A stretch of DNA of 14,420 nucleotides, taken from contig JBFWNZ010000060.1 of NCBI GenBank assembly GCA_050250795.1, positions 1-14,420 of the forward strand, written 5' to 3'. Origin of the DNA: JBFWNZ01 sp050250795. GTDB lineage: Bacteria; Pseudomonadota; Alphaproteobacteria; UBA8366. Below the pieces are notes generated by a model, which worked only from the letters and a program-made list of their open reading frames with translations, was not told where the DNA came from and did no database searches. Of this stretch, positions 1-7,132 are shown piece by piece (positions within the stretch are counted from its first letter, which is position 1; the number at the start of each line of letters is the position of its first letter). The position numbers and the translations under genes were made by a program.

Positions 1-983
1 GGATCGAGACGGGCGTGCCGGGACGGCTGGTGTTCGATTCGCTGCCGGCGGGCCTGACCGAACGGCCCACCCTGTACGTCGCCGTCGACAGCGAGTCCCC
101 GCGCGACGCGACCTTCGATCTCCGCTACCTGACCGGCGGCCTGACCTGGCGTGCCGACTACGTCGCCGCGCTCGCACCCGACGCCAAGACGCTCGACTTC
201 TCTGGCTTCGCGACCATCACCAACACCAGCGGCGTCGCCTATCGCGATGCGGCCGTGCGGCTGGTGGCGGGCAGCGTCAACCGCGAGGCCCAGCCGATGC
301 CGCGGGCCGCGCCCGTCATGGCCATGATGAAGACGGAGGACGCGGCCGGGGCCGGCCCCGCGCCCCAGCCGGTCGGCGACCTGCATCTCTATCCGCTCTC
401 GGGCCGCCTGACGCTGGAGCAGCGCGAGACACGCCAGCAGGCGCTCGTCGGCCCCGTCCGGGTGCCGGTGGTGCGGACCTACCGGATCGAGGGCGGCGGC
501 GCCCATCTCGGCCGCCAGGACCAGCCGGTGGACCAGAATGCCGCGATCCGCCTGACCGTCGTCAACGACAAGGCCGGCGGGCTGGGCGTTCCGCTGCCGC
601 GCGGCACCGTGCGCGTCTATGGCGCGGCCGATGGCGGGCCGGTGTTCATGGGCGAGGACGGGATCGGCCACACCGCCGCCGGCGAGGAGGTGAAGCTGGA
701 CATCGGCACGGCCTTCGACATCGTCGCGACGCGCCGCCAGACCGATTTCCGCAGCGAGGGCCTACCCAAGCGCGTGTTCGAATCGGCCCATGCGATCGAG
801 CTGCGCAACGCCAAGGCCGAGCCGGTCGAGGTGATCGTCTCCGAATCCATCCCCGGCGACTGGACCATGCTCCAGGAATCGCAGAAGCACGAGAAGCCGA
901 CCTCGGGCACCGCGCGCTGGACCGTCCAGATTCCCGCCAACGGCAAGACCGAACTGACCTACCGCGTGCGGGTGCAGATGTAG
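1..983 (+). CDS. DUF4139 domain-containing protein (5' end outside window)
   Basis: The reading frame is open from the first bases of the window, so this is the C-terminal part of a longer protein. A GTG at 15 is in frame but is preceded by sense codons (I-E-T-G-V-P-G-R) and is probably internal. The visible ~325 residues match the C-terminal DUF4139 domain as I know it. An early GLTWRADYVAAL block is followed by a TNTSG...VRLVAGSVNR segment, then a variable Ala/Pro-rich stretch, and the end is rich in beta strands (GKTELTYRVRVQM). Family members usually have an N-terminal coiled-coil/DUF4140 part and often a signal peptide, neither of which can be checked here. The function is not established; an envelope or secreted protein is the usual guess. 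Its TAG stop lies 3 bases from the stop of convergent rmuC, and no terminator hairpin is visible between them. Confidence 0.85.
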   Translation, partial: IETGVPGRLVFDSLPAGLTERPTLYVAVDSESPRDATFDLRYLTGGLTWRADYVAALAPDAKTLDFSGFATITNTSGVAYRDAAVRLVAGSVNREAQPMPRAAPVMAMMKTEDAAGAGPAPQPVGDLHLYPLSGRLTLEQRETRQQALVGPVRVPVVRTYRIEGGGAHLGRQDQPVDQNAAIRLTVVNDKAGGLGVPLPRGTVRVYGAADGGPVFMGEDGIGHTAAGEEVKLDIGTAFDIVATRRQTDFRSEGLPKRVFESAHAIELRNAKAEPVEVIVSESIPGDWTMLQESQKHEKPTSGTARWTVQIPANGKTELTYRVRVQM

Positions 984-986
984 GAG

Positions 987-2318
987 CTACGCGTCCGGCG
1001 GCAGCAGGCGCGGCTGCCGGGCCTCCTCTTCCGCGTCCGCCTCGATCAGCGTTTCCGTCTGCACGAACTGATAGCTGGGCAGCGGCTCCGGCATCTTCGC
1101 CGGGGCCGGCAGCCCGGCGCGCAAGACGCGGCGCAGGCCCGGCAGCAGCCGCCCGTTCACCGAGGATTCGAACTGCGAGTAGCTCTGCGAGGCCTGGCGC
1201 AGCGATTTGCCCAGGCTGCCCGCATGCCGGACCACCACCGCCAGGCGCTCGATCAGATCGCGCATGCCGTCCATGATCCGCTCATGGTTCTCGACCTGCC
1301 GGTTGAGCTGGATGTTCTGCGCCGCGATGCCGATGGCCGCCCACAGCCCGCTGGGGCCCACCAGCAGAATGCTGCTCTCCGCACAGCGGCGCTGGAAATC
1401 CGGGTCGGCGGACTGCACCTTCTCGATCGCGCCCTCGTTCGGCAGCCACATCATGCTGATGACGCGCGGCGCCGCGATCTCGGGGCGGGTGCGCCGGTAT
1501 TCCTGCAGCACCGCGTTCTGGTACTCCTTGCCGACCAGCCCGCGCAGATGCTGGTTCATCGTCGTCCGGATGCGGGTGTAATGCTCCGCCTCGGCCGATT
1601 CGTCGGCCGCGTCGGCAAGGTCCATCAGATGTTTCGTCGCCTTGGCGTCGATCACCATGACCGCGTTGCCCGGCAGAAAGACCAGCGCGTCCGGACGCAG
1701 CCGCCCGCCCGATTCGCCCTGCATGCTGTATTGCAGCAGATAGTCCTGCCCCTCGCGCAGGCCGAAGGCCTTGAGCGTGTTCTCCAGCACCGTCTCGGCC
1801 GACCGGCCGGCCCCGCCGGGCGATGAGAGCGCGCGGGTGATCGTCTCGACCGCGCCGCGATTCTCGCGCATCTGCTGGTCCAGCACCTGCATGCTGGCGG
1901 CGACCTTCTCATACTGCTGCATCAGCTGCGCGGTCGTTTCCCTGACCCGCTTCTCGGCCTCCTCCTTCGCCTGCGCGTTCTCGCGCTTGTGGTCGGCCAG
2001 CAGCTTGTTCGACAGCTCGTTGGCGGCGCCCATGACCGCGGCACGGCTGGCGTTCATGAACTCGGCACGGGTGCGCTCCCATTCCGCGCGCGCCTCCGTC
2101 TCCGCCTCCAGCCGCGTCCTGGCCTGGGTCAGATCGACCAGATGCGCCCGCGCCTCCGCCGTGGCGGCGTCGGCCTGGGCCTGGGCCGCGCGCAGGGCCT
2201 CATCGCGCCCGTCCAGCGCCTCGCGCGCCGCGCGCAGCCGTGCCGCCAGGTAAAGCGCCAGCCCCGCCGAGGCGGCCCCCAGTGCGACGGCGATCCAGAA
2301 TAGCTGTTCGAACTGCAT
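987..2318 (-). CDS. rmuC: RmuC family DNA recombination protein
   Basis: 443 residues. An N-terminal membrane anchor (about residues 6-30, LFWIAVALGAASAGLALYLA) is followed by a long Ala/Arg/Glu-rich coiled coil (about 30-150). The RmuC domain occupies about 165-390 and contains the nuclease-like core around LRPDALVFLPGNAVMVIDAK and the later VISMMWLPNEGAIEKV and ILLVGPSGLWAAIG segments. RmuC homologues limit inversion at short inverted repeats and are predicted nucleases related to restriction endonuclease folds. The D-A-L-V...V-I-D-A-K arrangement fits a PD-(D/E)xK-like site, which is inference from family knowledge. The start at 2318 is the only ATG that keeps the whole anchor; the Shine-Dalgarno sequence is weak. 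It is divergent from def and tail-to-tail with the DUF4139 gene, so it is probably transcribed alone. Confidence 0.9.
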   Translation of the reverse strand: MQFEQLFWIAVALGAASAGLALYLAARLRAAREALDGRDEALRAAQAQADAATAEARAHLVDLTQARTRLEAETEARAEWERTRAEFMNASRAAVMGAANELSNKLLADHKRENAQAKEEAEKRVRETTAQLMQQYEKVAASMQVLDQQMRENRGAVETITRALSSPGGAGRSAETVLENTLKAFGLREGQDYLLQYSMQGESGGRLRPDALVFLPGNAVMVIDAKATKHLMDLADAADESAEAEHYTRIRTTMNQHLRGLVGKEYQNAVLQEYRRTRPEIAAPRVISMMWLPNEGAIEKVQSADPDFQRRCAESSILLVGPSGLWAAIGIAAQNIQLNRQVENHERIMDGMRDLIERLAVVVRHAGSLGKSLRQASQSYSQFESSVNGRLLPGLRRVLRAGLPAPAKMPEPLPSYQFVQTETLIEADAEEEARQPRLLPPDA

Positions 2319-2337
2319 CTCTTGCTGGTACCTTTAC

Positions 2338-2366
2338 TTGACGAATCGCGCGTGCAGCCATAGATA
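2338..2366 (+). promoter_or_regulatory. Putative sigma-70 promoter of def-fmt-truA
   Basis: TTGACG at 2338-2343 is followed after 17 bases by TAGATA at 2361-2366. The -35 is a 5/6 match to consensus and the -10 is weak (3/6). The predicted start near 2373 leaves a leader of about 35 bases before the def ATG at 2409. It sits in the rmuC/def divergent gap. Confidence 0.4.
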
Positions 2367-2408
2367 CGCAGCGAATTGGAACCGTTCCACTGTGCGGAGG
2401 CAACGCGC

Positions 2409-2951
2409 ATGGCCGTGCTGCCCATCATCATCGCCCCGGACCCGCGGCTCAAGCTTCGCTGCAAGCCGGTCGAGGCCGTGGACGACGATACCCGCCGCCT
2501 GATGGACGACATGCTGGAGACGATGTACCTCGCCCCCGGCATCGGCCTTGCCGCCCCCCAGGTGGGCGTCGCGAAACGGGTCGTGGTGATCGACGTGTCG
2601 CGCAAGGAAGAGCCGCGCGATCCGATCCGCATGGCCAATCCGGAGATCGTCGCCGTCTCCCAGGAGATGGCCAGCTATGAGGAAGGCTGCCTGTCCCTGC
2701 CCGAGCACTATGCCGATGTCGAGCGCCCGGCCGCGGTCACGGTCCGCTTTCTCGACGAGACCGGCAAGCGCCGCGAGGAGACCTTCGACGGTCTTGCCGC
2801 CACCTGCATCCAGCACGAGATCGACCATCTCGACGGCCTGCTGTTCGTCGACCATATCTCGGCGCTGAAGCGCAATATGATCCTGCGCAAGCTGACCAAG
2901 CAGAAGCGGGTGGACGAGAAGGACCGCCAGAAGGCCAAGGCCGTCGCCTGA
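2409..2951 (+). CDS. def: Peptide deformylase
   Basis: 180 residues, a normal length for a type I deformylase. It removes the N-formyl group from nascent proteins in the cytoplasm. All three family motifs are present: GIGLAAPQVG (44-53), EGCLSLP (92-98) and QHEIDHLDG (135-143). The metal ligands are therefore Cys94, His136 and His140, with Glu137 as catalytic base. The start at 2409 is chosen because GGAGG lies at 2396-2400, 8 bases upstream, and the protein then begins MAVLPII as family members do. An in-frame ATG at 2376 would add 11 untypical residues and place the ribosome site inside the gene. It is followed 43 bases later by fmt, the enzyme that adds the formyl group it removes. Confidence 0.97.
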   Translation: MAVLPIIIAPDPRLKLRCKPVEAVDDDTRRLMDDMLETMYLAPGIGLAAPQVGVAKRVVVIDVSRKEEPRDPIRMANPEIVAVSQEMASYEEGCLSLPEHYADVERPAAVTVRFLDETGKRREETFDGLAATCIQHEIDHLDGLLFVDHISALKRNMILRKLTKQKRVDEKDRQKAKAVA

Positions 2952-2994
2952 GCCCTTCCGCCGTCCGGCGTCAGCGTCTAGAACGGTCGCCGTC

Positions 2995-3909
2995 ATGCGC
3001 ATCGTCTTCATGGGCAGTCCCGATTTCTCCGTCCCGATCCTGGACGCGCTGCTGGCGGCCGGGCATTCGGTGGCGGCCGTCTATGCCCAGCCGCCGCGGC
3101 CCGCCGGGCGCGGCCAGCATGAGCGGCCCTGTCCGGTCCATGCCTTCGCCGCCGCCCGCGGCTTGGCCGTGCGCACGCCGCGCAGCCTGCGCGACGCCCA
3201 GGCGCAGCAGGCCTTCGCGGAACTGGACGCGGATGTCGCGGTCGTCGCCGCCTATGGGTTGATCCTGCCGGCGCCGGTGCTTGCCGCGCCCCGACATGGC
3301 TGCATCAACGTCCACGCCTCGCTGCTGCCGCGCTGGCGCGGCGCCGCGCCGATCCAGCGCGCCATCGAGGCCGGCGACGCCGAGACCGGCGTCACCATCA
3401 TGCAAATGGAAGCCGGGCTCGACACCGGCCCCATGCTGCTGGCCGAATCCGTGCCCATCGGTCCCGCCGCCACGGCCGCCGATCTGCATGACGCGCTGGC
3501 GGCGCTGGGCGCCCGGCTGATCGTGGCGGCGCTCGACCGGCTGGCCGCCGGCACCCTTGCCGCGACGCCGCAGCCGGAGGCCGGCGTCACCTATGCCCGC
3601 AAGCTGACGCCGCAGGACGGGCGGCTGGACTGGACGCAGCCGGCCGCCGACCTCGTCCGCAAGATCCGCGCCTTCACCCCCTGGCCCGGCGCCTGGTTCA
3701 CCCTCGACGGCCAGCGGATCAAGGCGCTTGCCGCCGAAGCGGCGAAGGGGACGGGCGCGCCGGGAACCGTTCTGGACGACCGGCTGACGGTCGCTTGCGG
3801 CACCGGGGCGCTGCGGCTGCTGCGGGTTCAGCGCGAGGGGCGCCAGGCGATGGATGCCGGGGCCTTCCTGCGCGGCCGCAGCGTGACGCCCGGAACCGCC
3901 CTCGAATGA
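2995..3909 (+). CDS. fmt: Methionyl-tRNA formyltransferase
   Basis: 304 residues. It transfers a formyl group from 10-formyltetrahydrofolate to the methionine on initiator tRNA. The N-terminal Rossmann-like transferase domain starts MRIVFMGSPDFSVPILDAL. The catalytic set is visible as Asn105 and His107 in the INVHASLLPRWRGAAPIQ block (104-121) and Asp143 in GLDTGPM. The C-terminal tRNA-binding OB-like domain covers about 205-304 (RKLTPQDGRLDW, then IRAFTPWPGAWFTLDG). The Shine-Dalgarno sequence before the ATG at 2995 is weak, but the N-terminus aligns with the family start. The TGA stop overlaps the truA ATG as ATGA, so translation of the two is probably coupled. Confidence 0.97.
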   Translation: MRIVFMGSPDFSVPILDALLAAGHSVAAVYAQPPRPAGRGQHERPCPVHAFAAARGLAVRTPRSLRDAQAQQAFAELDADVAVVAAYGLILPAPVLAAPRHGCINVHASLLPRWRGAAPIQRAIEAGDAETGVTIMQMEAGLDTGPMLLAESVPIGPAATAADLHDALAALGARLIVAALDRLAAGTLAATPQPEAGVTYARKLTPQDGRLDWTQPAADLVRKIRAFTPWPGAWFTLDGQRIKALAAEAAKGTGAPGTVLDDRLTVACGTGALRLLRVQREGRQAMDAGAFLRGRSVTPGTALE

Positions 3910-4652
3910 GCCGCTGGCGCCTCACCGTCGAATATGACGGCGGCCCCTTCGTCGGCTGGCAGCGCCAGGCGAACGGCCTTTCCGTCCAGGAAGCGCTGGA
4001 GACCGCGATTCACGCCTTCTGCGGCGAGACGGTGACGGTCCATGGCGCCGGGCGGACCGATGCCGGAGTGCATGCCCTCGGGCAGGTCGCGCATATCGAC
4101 CTTGCGCGCCCGACGACGGCGCGCGCGGTGCGCGACGCGATCAACTTCCACCTGCGGCCGCATCCGGTGGCTGTGCTGGAGGCCGAATCGACGGCGGATG
4201 ATTTCCACGCCCGATTCTCGGCCACCGGCCGGGCCTATCTCTACCGCATCCTGAACCGCCGGGCGCCGCCGGCCCTCGATACGGGCCGGGTCTGGCCGGT
4301 CGCCGCAGCGCTGAATGCCGAGGCGATGCACGAAGCCGCGCAATTCCTGATCGGCCGGCACGATTTCTCCAGCTTCCGCGCCGCCGGCTGTCAGGCCGAA
4401 TCGCCGTTGCGCACGCTCGACCGGCTCGATGTGTCGCGGCGCGGCGAGGAAATCCATGTGACCGCCGAGGCGCGATCCTTCCTGCACAATCAGGTGCGGA
4501 TCATGGTCGGCACATTGCGCGCGGTCGGCGAGGGAAGCTGGAACGCGAGCGACGTCGCGATAGCGCTCGCCGCCTGCGACCGTACCGCCGCGGGCCCCAC
4601 GGCACCGCCGGACGGCCTCTATCTCACGCGGGTGGACTACACGCCGCGCTGA
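3906..4652 (+). CDS. truA: tRNA pseudouridine(38-40) synthase
   Basis: 248 residues. It isomerises uridines at positions 38-40 of the tRNA anticodon stem-loop to pseudouridine. The catalytic aspartate is Asp52 in GAGRTDAGVHALGQVAH (47-63). Other family blocks are the N-terminal EYDGGPFVGWQRQ (9-21), FHARFSATGRAYLYRI, the FSSFRAAGC...SPLRTL segment, and FLHNQVRIMVGTLRAVGEG near the C-terminus. The ATG at 3906 overlaps the fmt stop by four bases (ATGA). The frame is open further upstream but that part lies inside fmt and is not family-like. It ends 2 bases short of the stop codon of the convergent unknown gene. Confidence 0.97.
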   Translation: MSRWRLTVEYDGGPFVGWQRQANGLSVQEALETAIHAFCGETVTVHGAGRTDAGVHALGQVAHIDLARPTTARAVRDAINFHLRPHPVAVLEAESTADDFHARFSATGRAYLYRILNRRAPPALDTGRVWPVAAALNAEAMHEAAQFLIGRHDFSSFRAAGCQAESPLRTLDRLDVSRRGEEIHVTAEARSFLHNQVRIMVGTLRAVGEGSWNASDVAIALAACDRTAAGPTAPPDGLYLTRVDYTPR

Positions 4653-4654
4653 GC

Positions 4655-5125
4655 CTAGTGCAGCCGCAGCGATGCCGGGGCAAAGGGCTGCGCATGCGGC
4701 AGGCGGAAGGTCATGCCCGCGCAGGACATCTCCGCCACCAGCCAGATCACCGCATCCAGCACCGGCCCGGTGCCGGCGGCACCGACCAGGCCGCCGAGCG
4801 TCCGGCGCGCGGCCGGCAGGTCGCCATGCTGCACACAGGCCGCGGCCATCAGCAGGTCGCGTTCGCCCTCGCCCAACGCCTGGCAGCGCTGGCATTGCAC
4901 CTCGATGCAGCCGGTCGCGTTCTGCGCCAGATGCGTCAGCATGGCATCCAGCGCGCCATAGCCGTCCGGCATGCCGCCGCGCCGGAAGGCCTCATAAAGA
5001 TAGCTGTGGTCGCGCTGACCCGCTTTCTGCAAGGCGACCCAGGTTCGGACCGACCAGACCAGGAACCGCTCGGCCCAGGGCAGCCGGCTGAGTTCGGTGG
5101 CGGCGGCGGACGTGATGTCGGACAC
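4655..5125 (-). CDS. Unrecognised 156-residue cysteine-containing protein downstream of a Fur-like box
   Basis: I do not recognise this family. The protein is 156 residues and mostly predicted helical, with no signal peptide or membrane segment. It has an aromatic N-terminal part (ELSRLPWAERFLVWSVRTWV, then YLYEAFRRGG). A C-x4-C-x2-C group at Cys73, Cys78 and Cys81 follows, with further cysteines at 97 and 135. The cysteine cluster could bind a metal or cluster, but that is inference only. The start is GTG at 5125, with GGAG eight bases upstream (about 5134-5137 read on the minus strand); no better in-frame start is seen. Protein-like composition, a good ribosome site and normal codon bias support a real gene. 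The Fur-like palindrome at 5196-5217 lies about 70-90 bases upstream, so iron control is plausible. Confidence 0.75.
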   Translation of the reverse strand: MSDITSAAATELSRLPWAERFLVWSVRTWVALQKAGQRDHSYLYEAFRRGGMPDGYGALDAMLTHLAQNATGCIEVQCQRCQALGEGERDLLMAAACVQHGDLPAARRTLGGLVGAAGTGPVLDAVIWLVAEMSCAGMTFRLPHAQPFAPASLRLH

Positions 5126-5178
5126 GGGAAAATCTCCATCGATGGCGGTCCCCGGTGCCGGCGCACCGGATGACGCGC

Positions 5179-5207
5179 ATCATCGATTTTCATGTTTGCA
5201 ATTGCAA
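5179..5207 (-). promoter_or_regulatory. Putative promoter of the 156-residue gene, overlapping the Fur-like box
   Basis: Read on the minus strand, TTGCAA (5207-5202) is followed after 17 bases by GATGAT (5184-5179). Each is a 4/6 match to the sigma-70 hexamers. The predicted start is near 5172, leaving a leader of about 47 bases. The -35 lies inside the Fur-like palindrome, as expected of a repressed promoter. Confidence 0.35.
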
Positions 5208-5217
5208 GTCATTTGCA
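5196..5217. promoter_or_regulatory. Fur/Mur-type operator
   Basis: Two overlapping dyads are visible. A perfect 12-base palindrome TTGCAATTGCAA lies at 5196-5207, and a 7-1-7 inverted repeat TGCAAGT-C-ATTTGCA with one mismatch lies at 5203-5217. The alphaproteobacterial Fur/Mur consensus, as I know it, is close to TGCAAAT-N-ATTTGCA, so the match is one base off in 15. The overlapping third half-site resembles the multi-hexamer layout of classical Fur boxes. It sits between a minus-strand gene and a plus-strand candidate sRNA and overlaps the -35 regions of both predicted promoters. Confidence 0.6.
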
Positions 5218-5224
5218 GTATCTT
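5196..5224 (+). promoter_or_regulatory. Putative plus-strand promoter of the candidate sRNA
   Basis: TTGCAA at 5196-5201, a 17-base spacer and TATCTT at 5219-5224 (4/6 matches each) predict a start near 5231. The Fur-like operator occupies the -35 and spacer, an arrangement typical of direct repression. Confidence 0.35.
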
Positions 5225-5230
5225 CCGCTC

Positions 5231-5382
5231 GACGCTGATGACCGGATCGCGTGTCCGACCACCAGCGTCCGGGCGACGGGACGCATTCCTGCCGCCCGTG
5301 GCGTCCGCTCTCTCTGCGGGCGCCTTTCCCCTCGCAAGCTGCAAGACTCGGGCGGGTCCTCTGGGACCCGCCCCTTTTCTTT
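5231..5382 (+). ncRNA. Candidate Fur-regulated small RNA
   Basis: There is a promoter-like pair just upstream and a strong rho-independent terminator at the end. All three plus-strand frames stay open straight through the terminator, so no small ORF is delimited by it. Visible structure: a 6-bp stem (GCGTCC 5265-5270 with GGACGC 5279-5284) and a 9-bp stem (5300-5308 with 5316-5324, one G-U pair). The second stem closes a seven-base UCUCUCU loop. Next come an unpaired linker containing UUUCCCCUC (5325-5333) and the terminator stem. Pyrimidine-rich loops and linkers like these often pair with Shine-Dalgarno regions in alphaproteobacterial sRNAs. By position and control it would resemble RyhB or PrrF in role, not in sequence. 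This is inference; no expression data are available. Confidence 0.4.
5350..5382 (+). terminator. Rho-independent terminator
   Basis: A perfect 10-bp stem GGGCGGGTCC (5350-5359) / GGACCCGCCC (5364-5373) has a TCTG loop and is followed by C then TTTTCTTT (5375-5382). The T-run lies on the plus-strand side only. It therefore serves a plus-strand transcript, although every annotated gene for the next 2.7 kb is on the minus strand. Confidence 0.75.
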
Positions 5383-5403
5383 CCGAACGGAGGGTCGGCG
5401 CCG

Positions 5404-5964
5404 CTATTGCAGCAGCAGCTCGCGTGCGGCGCGCACGATATGTCCCAGGAAGAAATCGGACAGCGCCAGCGCCACCGCCGGCAGGGTCGCGATTTCCAGC
5501 GCCACGCGGGCGATGAAGGTCTGATAGGCCAGCAGCACGACCAGAACGACCACGCCCAGGGGCGTCGGAAGCAGGCCCGCAATGCTCAGCAGCGTCGCGG
5601 CCACCCAGACCAGGGTCTGCGGTCCGGACGACCAGTTATAGGCGACGATATAGCGAATATAGCGGTCCTGCCGGTCGAGCAGGGGAACGATATGGGCGAT
5701 CAGGACCGGCCACGCGGTCCAGGCGATGACATAGGCGATGGCCTCGACCAGGATCACCCGTCCCCAGGCCGGGTCGTCGCCCCAGGCATCGACCAGCCAC
5801 ATGAGGAAGACATAGGGCGGCAGGACGACGACCGCGCAGAAGAAGGATTTCCAGAACCCGGCCGGGGTGGCGTCGAACAGCGCCACGGCGCGCCCGTCGC
5901 GCAGCAGCACCCGCCACGCGGCGAACAGGCCGGTCAGCGTTTCCTCGCGACTGGGAATGGGCAT
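5404..5964 (-). CDS. Small multi-pass membrane protein, function unknown (Yip1-like at most)
   Basis: 186 residues with four or five likely membrane segments: about 40-58 (FFCAVVVLPPYVFLMWLVDA), 70-93 (VILVEAIAYVIAWTAWPVLIAHIV), one or two segments in 118-145 (VWVAATLLSIAGLLPTPLGV onward), and a less certain one near 155-175. There is a short cytosolic-type N-terminus, and an RQDRYIRYIVAYNW loop lies between segments. The size and layout recall Yip1-like alphaproteobacterial membrane proteins, but I see no decisive motif and assign no function. The ATG at 5964 has GGAG 5 bases upstream and starts only 15 bases after the dapE stop, so it is probably the last gene of dapD-dapE. It ends 22 bases from the opposing terminator T-run. 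Confidence 0.75.
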   Translation of the reverse strand: MPIPSREETLTGLFAAWRVLLRDGRAVALFDATPAGFWKSFFCAVVVLPPYVFLMWLVDAWGDDPAWGRVILVEAIAYVIAWTAWPVLIAHIVPLLDRQDRYIRYIVAYNWSSGPQTLVWVAATLLSIAGLLPTPLGVVVLVVLLAYQTFIARVALEIATLPAVALALSDFFLGHIVRAARELLLQ

Positions 5965-5979
5965 CCGTCTCCGCCGTTG

Positions 5980-7128
5980 TCAGCGGGACCCGAAGAAGCG
6001 GTCCAGCATCGTCTCGTATATGTCGGCGAGCGTCCGGATATCGGCGACGGCCGCCCGCTCATCGGCCTTGTGCATGGTCTGGCCGACCAACCCGAACTCC
6101 GCCACCGGGCAATAGGCCCGGATGAAGCGCGCATCCGAGGTGCCGCCGCTGGTGCTTAATTCCGGCATCCGGCCCGTGACGTCGGCGACGCTGCCGGCGA
6201 CGAGGTCGCTGAGGGTGCCGGGCTGGGTGTAGAAGGATTCGCCGCTGACCTGATAGGCGACGGAATAGTTGCCGTCGCCTGCCGCCGCCTTCAGCCGCGA
6301 CTCGATCCACGCCTTCAGCGAATCGGAACTGTGCCGGTCGTTGAAGCGGATGTTGATCCGCGCCGTCGCCTCGGCCGGGATGACGTTGGTGGTGGCATTG
6401 CCGATGTCGATGGTGGTGATCTGCAGGCTAGAGGGCTGAAAGTGTTCGCTGCCCGCGTCCAGCGGCTCGGCCGTCAGCGCGTGCAGAAGCCCCACCATAC
6501 GGTGCGCCGCGTTGTCGGCCAGATGCGGATAGGCGACATGCCCGGACACGCCCTTGGCGGTGATGACCGCGTTCATGCTGCCGCGCCGGCCGATCTTCAT
6601 CATCTCGCCCAGCACGGTCGGGTTGGTCGGCTCGCCGACGACGCAGACATCCAGCCCCTCGCCACGCGCCGCCAGATGCTCCAACACCTTGCGCGTGCCG
6701 TTGATCGCCGGGCCTTCCTCGTCGCCGGTGATCAGCAGGCTGATCGAGCCCTTGAGCGGCCCCTTCGCGAGATGCCGCGCCGCCGCCGCCACGAAGGCCG
6801 CGATCGCGCCCTTCATGTCCGCCGCGCCGCGGCCGTACAGCACACCGTCGCGCACATCGCCCGCGAAGGGATCGACCGACCAGTCGGCGCCCACCGGCAC
6901 CACGTCGGTATGCCCCGCGAAACAGAAATTCGGGCCCTCGCGCCCGATCCGGGCATAGAGGTTGTCGACGTCCGGCGTCCCCTCCTCGCTGAAACGCAGC
7001 CGCTCGCAGGCAAAGCCCATGCCCGCCAGCGTCCTTTCCAGCAGGTCCAGCGCCCCGCCTTCGGCCGGGGTCACGCTGGGGCAGCGGATCAGGTCCTGGG
7101 TAAAGGCGACGGGGTCGGGCAGGGTCAC
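5980..7128 (-). CDS. dapE: Succinyl-diaminopimelate desuccinylase
   Basis: 382 residues, full length for the M20 metallopeptidase-type enzyme. It hydrolyses N-succinyl-LL-diaminopimelate to LL-diaminopimelate and succinate in lysine and peptidoglycan precursor synthesis. The dizinc ligands are visible: His73 in AGHTDVVP, Asp104 in RGAADMKG, the catalytic Glu137 and ligand Glu138 in TGDEEGPA, Glu166 in VGEPTN, and His353 in QTMHKADE near the C-terminus. The dimerisation lid domain lies at about 180-295. The start is GTG at 7128, four bases after the dapD stop, so it is read from the same transcript as dapD, the enzyme two steps earlier in the pathway. There is no other in-frame start that keeps the conserved N-terminal DPVAFTQDLIRCPSVTP. 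Confidence 0.97.
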   Translation of the reverse strand: MTLPDPVAFTQDLIRCPSVTPAEGGALDLLERTLAGMGFACERLRFSEEGTPDVDNLYARIGREGPNFCFAGHTDVVPVGADWSVDPFAGDVRDGVLYGRGAADMKGAIAAFVAAAARHLAKGPLKGSISLLITGDEEGPAINGTRKVLEHLAARGEGLDVCVVGEPTNPTVLGEMMKIGRRGSMNAVITAKGVSGHVAYPHLADNAAHRMVGLLHALTAEPLDAGSEHFQPSSLQITTIDIGNATTNVIPAEATARINIRFNDRHSSDSLKAWIESRLKAAAGDGNYSVAYQVSGESFYTQPGTLSDLVAGSVADVTGRMPELSTSGGTSDARFIRAYCPVAEFGLVGQTMHKADERAAVADIRTLADIYETMLDRFFGSR

Positions 7129-7132
7129 GCGC

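Noticed and set aside
2376..2408. Upstream in-frame ATG for def
   Set aside because: The GGAGG at 2396-2400 is correctly spaced for 2409, and the added residues are not family-like.
3828..4895. 355-residue minus-strand frame over fmt/truA and the unknown gene
   Set aside because: Opposes two well-identified enzymes and has no recognisable motif.
5238..5403. Short iron-regulated peptide from the ATG at 5238
   Set aside because: The frame does not stop before the terminator, there is no ribosome site, and the residue composition is generic GC-rich.
5251..6159. Plus-strand open frame of 302 residues starting in the intergenic region and crossing the terminator
   Set aside because: Low-complexity Gln/Arg/Asp/Gly composition, runs through a strong terminator, and is antisense to two supported genes. 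All three frames are open there, so openness means little.
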